From contig CAVSFZ010000010.1 of the NCBI GenBank assembly GCA_963727235.1, positions 186,001 through 250,000 of the forward strand: a stretch of 64,000 bases of DNA. The letters run 5' to 3'. The translations under genes and the position numbers were made by a program. Positions 28,017-35,057 of this stretch are shown one piece after another (the first letter of the stretch is position 1; each line of letters starts with the position of its first letter). Under the pieces are notes generated by a model. It saw nothing but the letters and a program-made list of their open reading frames with translations. It searched no databases and had not been told where the DNA came from. Origin of the DNA: CAVPTL01 sp963727235 (GTDB taxonomy: Bacteria; Actinomycetota; Thermoleophilia; Gaiellales; JAICJC01).

Positions 28017-29054
28017 TCAGGCCGCGTCGGCGATGCGGACGCCGCTCTTGCCGGTGGTCTTGGCCACCCGCAGCGCGTTGTCGGCGCGACCCACGATGTC
28101 GAGATGCGACTGGTTGGCGGCCGGGTTGACGGTGATCCCCACCGACGCCGACAGCCCGGCGGTGTCCTGCAGGCTGGTGATCAGGCGCTGGGCGATCATC
28201 TCGACGTCCGCAGCGCTGGCGTTGGGGAACACCAGCGCGAACTCGTCGCCGCCGATGCGCCCGGCGAGGTCGCCGGATCGGGTCAGGTGCACCAGCGCCC
28301 GGGCGACCCGGCGCAGCGTCTCGTCACCGTGCAGATGCCCGTACTGGTCGTTGTGGGCCTTGAAGTCGTCCAGATCCGCGACCAGCACCGCCATCGGCTC
28401 ACCGGTCTCCACCGACCGCTGATGCTGGAGCTCCAGCGCCTCATAGAAAGCCCGGTGGTTGAGCAGCCCTGTGAGTGGGTCGCGGTCGGCCAGGTCACGC
28501 AGCTCGGCGACCAGCTGGGCGTTTCGCACCGACACGGCCGCCAAGGTCGCGAGTGCCTGGCACAGGCGCACGTCGGTGACGGCCCACGGCTCGGCCGAGT
28601 TGTAGTCGATCACCTCGATCACGCCCACGGCGTCGCCGCCGACGACCAGCGGGAACGACACCCAGGTCTGCCACTGCCACTCGGCCAGCTGCTCGCGCAC
28701 TCGGTCGGGCAGACCCTGATCCGCCGCCCGGTACTCCAGGTAGCCGTCGCGGTGGTGCAGCAGGTCGCGCATGCCGGGATAGTCGTCGAGCGGGTAGCGC
28801 TTGCCGCGCTCCTCCTCCTCGGGCCAGGTGTCGGCATACCCCACAGCGACGACCACCAGCTGGTCGCCCACGGGGTCCCAGGTCGAGATCGTGCACTCGG
28901 ACGCTCGGGCCACCGTCGAGGTCAGCTCGCGCGCGAGGGTATCCAGCACGCCGTCGACCGTGTTCGCCTCCGCCAGCGCCAGCGCGATCCGGACCAGCAC
29001 GCCGTCGCCGTCGACGAACGGCGGGGCCGGATCGCGGTGCCGTCGAATCCACAT
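28017..29054 (-). CDS. GAF-GGDEF diguanylate cyclase
   Basis: A 345-residue cytoplasmic protein. The GAF domain spans ~15-175 (FPLVVGGDAVGVIEVIDYNS) and the GGDEF domain ~185-340, with RDPLTGLLNHRAFYE and an intact active site GRIGGDEFALVF. The product would be c-di-GMP. A product-inhibition RxxD site is not obvious. It lies downstream of the orphan hydrogenase small subunit on the same strand, separated by ~65 bp containing a palindromic repeat, so it may or may not share a transcript. Confidence 0.9.
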   Translation of the reverse strand: MWIRRHRDPAPPFVDGDGVLVRIALALAEANTVDGVLDTLARELTSTVARASECTISTWDPVGDQLVVVAVGYADTWPEEEERGKRYPLDDYPGMRDLLHHRDGYLEYRAADQGLPDRVREQLAEWQWQTWVSFPLVVGGDAVGVIEVIDYNSAEPWAVTDVRLCQALATLAAVSVRNAQLVAELRDLADRDPLTGLLNHRAFYEALELQHQRSVETGEPMAVLVADLDDFKAHNDQYGHLHGDETLRRVARALVHLTRSGDLAGRIGGDEFALVFPNASAADVEMIAQRLITSLQDTAGLSASVGITVNPAANQSHLDIVGRADNALRVAKTTGKSGVRIADAA

Positions 29055-29093
29055 ACCGTCTCTATCGGCAGAATCGCGAAATCAGTGGAGGCG

Positions 29094-29126
29094 GTGAATA
29101 AAAGGTGCCTGGCACCATTTATTCAC
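29094..29126. repeat. Single GTGAATAA / GGTGCC(T)GGCACC palindromic repeat
   Basis: One unit of the family seen at 13.3, 45.5 and 53.1 kb, with the centre base T instead of A on the + strand. On the minus strand its GTGAATAA arm provides the TAA stop of the orphan hydrogenase small subunit (29119-29121). It is placed to act as a terminator or attenuator before the GGDEF gene. Confidence 0.85.
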
Positions 29127-30159
29127 TGGGTTCGTATCCGCTGGTGACGCGCTCTCCCGGCCGGCGCCACACCGGTTCGACGTCGAAGTGGCGGCGGATC
29201 CGGCGCTCGCGCAGATGCTTCACGAACGCACCGTGGGTGAATCGCGAGGTCTTGGCATACAGCCGGGCGCCGATGTCCGGCTCCACGAACGGCATGTACT
29301 TGTCGGGGAAGCCCGGCATGGTGCACGCCATGCAGATCCCGCCCACGTTGGGGCAGCCGCCGACGCCGTTGACCCAGCCTCTGATCGGCACGTTGCACCT
29401 GACCACCGGCCCGCTGCAGCCGAGCTTGACCAGGCAACGGCCGTCTCCGTGGCTCTCGGAGAACTCGCCGTGCTCGGCGTACCCCGCGCGATCGCAGCTC
29501 TCGTGCACCGTGCGACCGAAGATTCGCCACGGTCGGCCCTGGTCGTCCAGTTCCAGCGCCGGGCCCATCCCCGCCATCTGCAGCACCATGCACAGCAGGG
29601 TTTCGGTGATGTTGTCCGGCTGCACCGGGCAGCCCGGCAGGTTGACGATTGGCAGGCCGAGCCGCGATGTCCAGTCCCAGCCCAGGTAATCCCGCAGGCC
29701 CATCGCACCGGTGGGGTTGTTGCGCATCGCCGGTACCCCACCGTAGGCCGCGCACGTCCCCAGCGCGAGCACGGCGGACGCCTTCGGTGCCAAGCGGTCG
29801 AGCCACGTGGTGGTCAGGATCGGCTGCCCGGTGGAGGGATCGACGCCCATCCCCGCCCAGTGGCCTTGGCCGTTGACCTGTTCGTTGGGAACCGAGCCTT
29901 CGAGCACCAGGATGAACGGGTCGAGGTCGCCCTGCGCGGCGTCTCGGAACGCCTGCAGGAAGTCGTCGCCGGTCTCGAACGCGAACACGGGGTTGTACAG
30001 GATCACCGGCGGCATACCCGGAAGAGCCCCCCGCAAGAGGTCCTCGAGACTGGGGCTGGTGGCTGCTGTCATCGCGATCGAATCGCCGTCGCAGCCCAAT
30101 CCGCTGGTGATCCAAAGGACACTCACCGGCCCGCGACTCGAGCTGGAGCCGCCCCTCAC
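29119..30159 (-). CDS. Second, orphan [NiFe]-hydrogenase small subunit (group 1h type)
   Basis: A 346-residue paralogue of the operon's HhyS, starting at GTG 30159 in a GTGA overlap with the regulator gene, so it is translationally coupled to it. Proximal-cluster motif LGCDGDSIA uses C23 and D26 (3Cys-1Asp style known for group 1h enzymes), then GTCAAYGG and PGCPVQPDN. The distal site keeps its His (TVHESC, H219/C222). The CLVKLGC, CNVPIRGW, GGCPNVGGICMACTMPGFPD cysteines are all present. No Tat signal. No large subunit gene accompanies it in the window. It could be an alternative electron-transfer subunit for HhyL, a partner for a remote large subunit, or part of an H2-responsive regulator. 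Complete and apparently functional. Confidence 0.9.
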   Translation of the reverse strand: MRGGSSSSRGPVSVLWITSGLGCDGDSIAMTAATSPSLEDLLRGALPGMPPVILYNPVFAFETGDDFLQAFRDAAQGDLDPFILVLEGSVPNEQVNGQGHWAGMGVDPSTGQPILTTTWLDRLAPKASAVLALGTCAAYGGVPAMRNNPTGAMGLRDYLGWDWTSRLGLPIVNLPGCPVQPDNITETLLCMVLQMAGMGPALELDDQGRPWRIFGRTVHESCDRAGYAEHGEFSESHGDGRCLVKLGCSGPVVRCNVPIRGWVNGVGGCPNVGGICMACTMPGFPDKYMPFVEPDIGARLYAKTSRFTHGAFVKHLRERRIRRHFDVEPVWRRPGERVTSGYEPSE

Positions 30160-31025
30160 GCGCTGGTCACGATCCGCTTTTGATCGAGGTCGGCTGTGCG
30201 ATCGATCAGCGCCTCGATGTGTTGCTCGAGGCCGCCGTGGAGGTGCCAGTCGCCGGCTTTGCCGGTGACCAGCCCGGCCCGCGCAAGCCGTCCCAGTGCG
30301 TGGGAGATGGACGGCCGTTCAGCGGCGACCAGCTGACCCAGCAGCCGGTGCGTGAGCGGCAGCGTCAGCCGCAGGCCGGCCGGCTCCACCCGGCCCCAGC
30401 GACCGGCCAGATGCCACAGCAGCAGCACCAGCCGCACGTCCAGCCGCGGCTGGCACGAGATCGCGCGCAGCACCGCGAGATCGCCCGCGCGGCGCTCTGA
30501 TCGGCGTAGCAGCGCCTGGGCGATCTGCGGCCAGGGCAGCACCCGCTGGGCGAACTCATCGTCCAGCAGCGCGAACCTGCTGGTGGTGAGCACTCGCCAG
30601 GAGGCGTCTCGCTCGATCATGTCATCGACGCTCTGGCACTGCGGCTGCACCAGATCCCCGGAGCCCAGAAGCTCGGTCACGGTGCGATCAGCGACTCGTG
30701 TCTGCACGGCCATCAGCCCGTCGAGCAGCAGCAGCCCCGGCCCGTGCCCGACGGCGTCCAGCCACGGCTCGAGGTCGCACTCTCCCGGCTTTGCATCCAG
30801 CGCCTTGGCGGTTGCCACCCGCCCGGCCCCCAGACGCATGCGGATGTCGAGCTCCTGGGCGAGGTCGTCGTCGGCCTCGAGCACGTAGGTGTACAGCGGG
30901 GGCGACTCCGGCCGGCGCGCGCGCACCGAGAGTTCCGACCACCGAGAGGACTCTTCCGTCGAATGATCGCGGTGATCGATACCCCTGCCCGCCCTTCGAG
31001 TTCCTCGGATCGTGGTGGCGAGCAT
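30156..31025 (-). CDS. Crp/Fnr-family transcriptional regulator
   Basis: Up to 289 residues from ATG 31025; the GTG at 30926 (VRARRPESPPLY) is a plausible shorter start because the first ~33 residues look non-conserved. A cyclic-nucleotide-binding-like domain spans roughly residues 60-180 (GPGLLLLDGLMAVQTR, ELLGSGDLVQP). The C-terminal winged HTH is LPLTHRLLGQLVAAERPSIS then HALGRLARAGLV. No Fnr-type N-terminal cysteine cluster is seen. It is divergent from the hyp-hhy operon and is the obvious candidate to control it. It is co-translated with the orphan small subunit. Confidence 0.85.
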   Translation of the reverse strand: MLATTIRGTRRAGRGIDHRDHSTEESSRWSELSVRARRPESPPLYTYVLEADDDLAQELDIRMRLGAGRVATAKALDAKPGECDLEPWLDAVGHGPGLLLLDGLMAVQTRVADRTVTELLGSGDLVQPQCQSVDDMIERDASWRVLTTSRFALLDDEFAQRVLPWPQIAQALLRRSERRAGDLAVLRAISCQPRLDVRLVLLLWHLAGRWGRVEPAGLRLTLPLTHRLLGQLVAAERPSISHALGRLARAGLVTGKAGDWHLHGGLEQHIEALIDRTADLDQKRIVTSA

Positions 31026-31060
31026 ACCCAGTTGGGCGTTTCTCGTATCGGAAATTGCAG

Positions 31061-31099
31061 GTAATCAGGATTACACCCCCTATGGGTAATCGGCCTTAC
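31061..31099. promoter_or_regulatory. Paired palindromic operator candidate in the divergent hydrogenase promoter region
   Basis: The 31026-31185 intergenic region is AT-richer than its neighbours. It holds GTAATCAGGATTAC (31061-31074, perfect dyad with 6-bp arms) and the related GTAATCGGCCTTAC (31086-31099). Their starts are 25 bp apart, and both lie between the regulator gene and hypC1. They do not match the classical Crp TGTGA-N6-TCACA box. They are candidates for binding by the divergent Crp-like protein or another regulator; function is inferred. Confidence 0.5.
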
Positions 31100-31185
31100 C
31101 CCGCATGAAATGGCTGATTTTCGGTACCTGGGGGAGTGGTAGAACAGGTCTGTCTCAATGACCACGTGAGGGAGAGGCTCGATCT

Positions 31186-31461
31186 ATGTGTCTCGCAATT
31201 CCGGGACAGATCGTGGAGGTGGTCGACGACGAGCGGCGGCTGGCGAAGGTCGACGTTGCGGGTGTGCGGCGCAACGTCAACATCGGGCTGCTCGACGTCG
31301 ACGGAGGCGTGGGCCCGGGCGACTGGGTGCTGATCCACGTCGGGTTTGCGATCTCGCAGGTCGACGAGGAGGAAGCACGTGCCACCCGTGATCTGCTCGA
31401 GCGCATGGGTGAGGACTACGAGCGCGAGCTGGAAGAGCTCAGGGAGAGCGTGATCGAGTGA
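31186..31461 (+). CDS. hypC: Hydrogenase maturation chaperone HypC
   Basis: A 91-residue HypC starting MCLAIPGQIVEV; Cys2 is the residue that binds HypD and the Fe(CN)2CO group. It has the small beta-barrel sequence RRNVNIGLLD and the helix-rich acidic tail DYERELEELRES. The start is ATG 31186 with GGGAGAGG upstream. It is the first gene of the hydrogenase operon, and its stop overlaps the second HypC-like gene by 4 bp. It chaperones the iron centre to the HhyL precursor. Confidence 0.93.
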   Translation: MCLAIPGQIVEVVDDERRLAKVDVAGVRRNVNIGLLDVDGGVGPGDWVLIHVGFAISQVDEEEARATRDLLERMGEDYERELEELRESVIE

Positions 31462-31706
31462 CCGGTCCCCTGCAGTTCGGTGTTGCCTGCGATTCCGATC
31501 ACTGCATCACCTGCGCCGATGACGGCGTTCCCATGACGGTGCTCCAAGTCGACCCGCCCGGCGCGCTGGCGCACTGCGCCGACGACGCCGGCGCCGAGAG
31601 CGCGGTCGAGATCACCCTGGTCGAGCCGGTCGCGGTGGGCGATCAGGTGCTCGTGCATGCGGGCGTCGCCATCGCCCATCTCCATCTGACGGAGGTTCGC
31701 GCATGA
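31458..31706 (+). CDS. Second HypC/HupF-family protein, without the N-terminal Met-Cys
   Basis: An 82-residue HypC-like protein (GTG 31458). The barrel core VPMTVLQVDPPGALAHC and VAVGDQVLVHAGVAIAHL matches HypC. Instead of MCLAIPG, the N-terminus carries DHCITCADD with a CxxC pair and another upstream Cys. Such divergent HypC paralogues accompany HypC in other actinobacterial uptake-hydrogenase loci. It may be a dedicated chaperone for a step that does not use Cys2. Its stop overlaps the hypD start. Confidence 0.8.
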   Translation: MTGPLQFGVACDSDHCITCADDGVPMTVLQVDPPGALAHCADDAGAESAVEITLVEPVAVGDQVLVHAGVAIAHLHLTEVRA

Positions 31707-32818
31707 AGTTCGTGGACGAGTTTCGCGATGCCGCGCTGGGCCGGGCGGTGGCCGGCGAGATCCTGTCGCTGGTCGAGCCGGGGCGCCACTACAAGGTGAT
31801 GGAGGTATGCGGCGGCCACACCCACTCGATCTACAAGTACGGCGTCGACGATCTGCTCCCGTCAAACGTGGAGCTGGTGCACGGCCCCGGCTGCCCCGTG
31901 TGCGTGATCCCCATGGGGCGCGTGGACGACGGTATCGCGCTGGCACACACCGACAACCTGATCTTCACCTGCTTCGGCGACATGATGCGCGTGCCCGGCG
32001 CGACCGGGACGCTGCTCGACGCCAAGGCCGCCGGCGCAGACGTGCGCATGGTCTACTCGCCGCTGGACGCGCTTCGGATCGCCAAGGAGAACCCCGATCG
32101 GGAGGTGGTCTTCTACGCCATCGGGTTCGAGACGACCGCGCCCTCGACCGCGCTGACGCTCAAGCGCGCGCGGATGGAGGGAGTCTCCAACTTCACCTGC
32201 ATGTGCAGCCACGTCACCATCGTGCCTCCGCTGCGGGCGCTCTTGGAGTCGCCCGATCTGCGGCTGGACGGCTTCATCGGCCCAGGGCATGTCTCCACCA
32301 TCGTCGGGGCGCGGCCGTTCGAGTTCATTCCCGCCGACTACCACAAGCCGGTGGTGATCGCGGGCTTCGAGCCGCTCGACATCCTCCAGTCGGTTGCGAT
32401 GATCCTGCGACAGCTGGACGAGGGCCGCTGCGAGGTCGAGAACCAGTACAAGCGGGTGGTGCCCTATGAGGGCAACATTCGCGCGCTGGAGGTGATGGCC
32501 GAGGTGTTCGAGCTGCGCCCCCACTTTGAGTGGCGGGGGCTGGGGTTCATCTCCCACAGCGGCCTGAAGCTGTCCGAGGAGTACGCCGACTTCGACGCCG
32601 AGCGCCGCTTCAGCGTCCCCGGCGTACGCGTCGCCGACCCCAAGGCGTGTCAGTGCGGAGAGGTGCTGAAGGGTGTGATCAAGCCGTGGGAGTGCAAGGT
32701 GTTCGGCACCGCCTGCACGCCTGAGCGCCCGATCGGCACCTGCATGGTGTCCTCCGAGGGCGCATGCGCGGCCTATTACAACTATGGGCGGTTCGCCCGC
32801 GAGCGGGAGGTCGTGTAG
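31703..32818 (+). CDS. hypD: Hydrogenase maturation scaffold HypD
   Basis: A 371-residue iron-sulfur scaffold on which Fe(CN)2CO is assembled. CGGHTHSIYKYG holds Cys36; GPGCPVCVIP holds Cys64 and Cys67; IGFETTAPSTA lies near 145. The C-terminal [4Fe-4S] segment is CQCGEVLKG, WECKVFGTACTPERPIGTCM and then GACAAYY. All canonical cysteines are present. It is coupled by a 4-bp overlap to the preceding gene and abuts hypE directly. Confidence 0.95.
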   Translation: MKFVDEFRDAALGRAVAGEILSLVEPGRHYKVMEVCGGHTHSIYKYGVDDLLPSNVELVHGPGCPVCVIPMGRVDDGIALAHTDNLIFTCFGDMMRVPGATGTLLDAKAAGADVRMVYSPLDALRIAKENPDREVVFYAIGFETTAPSTALTLKRARMEGVSNFTCMCSHVTIVPPLRALLESPDLRLDGFIGPGHVSTIVGARPFEFIPADYHKPVVIAGFEPLDILQSVAMILRQLDEGRCEVENQYKRVVPYEGNIRALEVMAEVFELRPHFEWRGLGFISHSGLKLSEEYADFDAERRFSVPGVRVADPKACQCGEVLKGVIKPWECKVFGTACTPERPIGTCMVSSEGACAAYYNYGRFAREREVV

Positions 32819-33913
32819 ATGGCCGACCCGGCCACGATCTCCGAGCGCGAGCAGAAGGTGCTGGGCCTGATCGAGAACGTGCGCGGCCGCCGCCCGAAGT
32901 TCCGCGACGCCCAGATCACGATGGCCCACGGCGCCGGCGGCAAGGCCACCCAGACGCTGATCGAAGGGCTGTTCGTGCCGGCCTTCGGCGGCGAAACGCT
33001 GGGGCAGATGGCAGACGCCGGCGAGGTGATCGTGGACGGCCGCTCGCTCGCCCTCACCACCGATTCCTACGTCGTCAAACCTCTGCGCTTCCCGGGCGGA
33101 TCGATTGGCGAACTCGCCGTCAACGGGACGGTCAACGACCTGGCGGTATCAGGCGCCCGGCCCATCGCGCTCAGCCTCTCGCTGATCATGGAGGAGGGGC
33201 TTCCGGCAGACGAGCTGCGCGGCGAGGTAGCCGCGATCGCCGACGCCGCCCGGGAAGCCAGAGTCGAGATCGTCGCCGGTGACACCAAGGTGGTCGAGCG
33301 TGGCCACGCCGACGGCATGTACGTGTGTACCACCGGCCTGGGCGTGCGCGACCCACGCGCGCACCTGGCGCCCAGCGCGCTGCGGCCGGGTGACCGGATC
33401 CTGCTGTCGGGCAGCATCGGCGATCACGGCACGGCCATCATGCTCGCCCGCGGCGAGTTCGATCTGGATGCCGACATCGAGTCGGACACGTGCTCGCTGT
33501 GGCCTGCGGTGGACGCCCTGCTGGAGGCCTCCGGCCCTTGTCTGCGGTGCCTGCGCGACGCCACCCGGGGCGGTGTGGCATCGGTCTTGAACGAGCTTGC
33601 CCGCGCCTCGGCGGTGGCGATGATCGTGCGCGAGGGCGACGTACCGGTCAAGCCGGCGGTGGCCGGGGCGGCGGAGATCCTGGGGATCGATCCGATGTAC
33701 GTCGCCAACGAGGGCAAGCTGGTCGCGTTCGTCGCCCCGGAGGCGGCGGACGAGGCGCTCGCGGCGCTGCGCTCGGTGCCCGGGTGCGAGCAGGCGGCGG
33801 AGATCGGTGAGGTGCGCACCGAGCCTCCGGGGATGGTGCTGGTGGAGACGAGCTTCGGCGGCAGGCGGGTGATGGACCAGCTGGTTGGTGATCCGCTGCC
33901 GCGGATCTGTTGA
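32819..33913 (+). CDS. hypE: Hydrogenase maturation protein HypE (carbamoyl dehydratase)
   Basis: A 364-residue member of the PurM/AIR-synthase fold. HGAGGKATQTLIEGLF and LTTDSYVVKPLRFPGGSIG are diagnostic. ATP-binding/dehydratase segments lie at GDTKVVERGHADGMY and LRDATRGGVASVLNELA. The C-terminus ends LPRIC, giving the Cys that carries the thiocyanate made from the carbamoyl group delivered by HypF. The ATG at 32819 follows the hypD stop with no gap. Confidence 0.95.
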   Translation: MADPATISEREQKVLGLIENVRGRRPKFRDAQITMAHGAGGKATQTLIEGLFVPAFGGETLGQMADAGEVIVDGRSLALTTDSYVVKPLRFPGGSIGELAVNGTVNDLAVSGARPIALSLSLIMEEGLPADELRGEVAAIADAAREARVEIVAGDTKVVERGHADGMYVCTTGLGVRDPRAHLAPSALRPGDRILLSGSIGDHGTAIMLARGEFDLDADIESDTCSLWPAVDALLEASGPCLRCLRDATRGGVASVLNELARASAVAMIVREGDVPVKPAVAGAAEILGIDPMYVANEGKLVAFVAPEAADEALAALRSVPGCEQAAEIGEVRTEPPGMVLVETSFGGRRVMDQLVGDPLPRIC

Positions 33914-33930
33914 TCGAGAGGAGAGGCGGC

Positions 33931-34989
33931 ATGGCGAGCACGGCGTACGACGAGCAGAAAAAGACGGAGGCGGTCACCGCCCACGTCCTTTGGATGACCA
34001 CCGGCCTCAGCTGCGAAGGCGACTCGGTGGCCATGACCGCGGCCACCAATCCGAGTCTCGAGGACATCATCCTGCAGGCGATTCCCGGTATGCCCAAGGT
34101 GGTGGTGCACAACCAGGTGATCGACTACATGAACGGGCAGGAGTATGCCCAGGCCTGGTTCGACGCCGAGGAGGGCAAGCTCGACCCGTTCGTGCTGGTG
34201 ATCGAGGGCTCGCTCGGCAATGAGGAGATCAACGGCGACGGGTTCTGGACAGGCTTCGCCGTGAATCCCGAGAACGGCCAGCCCATCACCATGAACGAGT
34301 GGATCGACCGGCTGTCGCCCAAGTGCGCCGCGCTGGTCGCGGTCGGCACCTGCGCCACCTACGGGGGTATCCCGGCCATGAAGAACAACCCCACCGGTGC
34401 GATGGGCGTACCCGACTATCTCGGTTGGAGCTGGAAGTCGAGTGCAGGACTGCCGATCGTGTGCATTCCCGGTTGCCCGGCCCAGCCCGACAACATGACC
34501 GAGGTGCTGCTGTACCTGGCGCTTCACCTGGCGGGCCTCGCCCCGGCGCCGGAGCTGGACGAGGCACTGCGGCCCAAGTGGCTGTTCGGGCGCACGGTGC
34601 GCGAGAGTTGCAACCGCGCCGGATTCTCAGAGCAGGGCGACTTCGCCACCACCTACGGCAACGACCATCGCTGCATGGTGAAGCTGGGCTGCAAGGGGCC
34701 GGTGGTCAAGTGCAACGTCCCGGTGCGCGGGTGGGTGAACGGCATCGGCGGCTGCCCCAACGTGGGCGGTATCTGCATGGCCTGCACGATGCCGGGCTTC
34801 CCCGACAAGTTCATGCCGTTCATGGATCCCGACTCCTGGGGCAAGGCTGCTTCGACGTTCCAAGCGGTCGCCTACGGCCCGATGGTGCGGTACTTCCGTA
34901 AGCGCAACATCGCACAGAAGTTCGACAAGGAACCGGAGTGGCGGCGGCGCGGCAAGACGCTCACCACCGGCTACGTGAAGCGCTGGTGA
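33931..34989 (+). CDS. hhyS: [NiFe]-hydrogenase small subunit, group 1h
   Basis: A 352-residue electron-transfer subunit. ATG 33931 is chosen for its GAGAGGAGAGG ribosome site. The proximal motif TGLSCEGDSVAMT has C28 and D31 (CxxD instead of CxxC, typical of oxygen-tolerant high-affinity group 1h enzymes); GTCATYGG and PGCPAQPDN complete it. The medial/distal cysteines are in CMVKLGC, KCNVPVRGW and GGCPNVGGICMACTMPGFPD. At the distal site the sequence is TVRESC: R224 occupies the place of the His ligand, unlike the paralogue at 29.1 kb (TVHESC). No Tat signal, so the enzyme is cytoplasmic. Confidence 0.93.
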   Translation: MASTAYDEQKKTEAVTAHVLWMTTGLSCEGDSVAMTAATNPSLEDIILQAIPGMPKVVVHNQVIDYMNGQEYAQAWFDAEEGKLDPFVLVIEGSLGNEEINGDGFWTGFAVNPENGQPITMNEWIDRLSPKCAALVAVGTCATYGGIPAMKNNPTGAMGVPDYLGWSWKSSAGLPIVCIPGCPAQPDNMTEVLLYLALHLAGLAPAPELDEALRPKWLFGRTVRESCNRAGFSEQGDFATTYGNDHRCMVKLGCKGPVVKCNVPVRGWVNGIGGCPNVGGICMACTMPGFPDKFMPFMDPDSWGKAASTFQAVAYGPMVRYFRKRNIAQKFDKEPEWRRRGKTLTTGYVKRW

Positions 34990-35057
34990 ACCCGGCCTGG
35001 ATCGGCCCAATCCCGAACATCACATTCGGCGTCAGCGCCGAGTAAGGAGACGGACAG

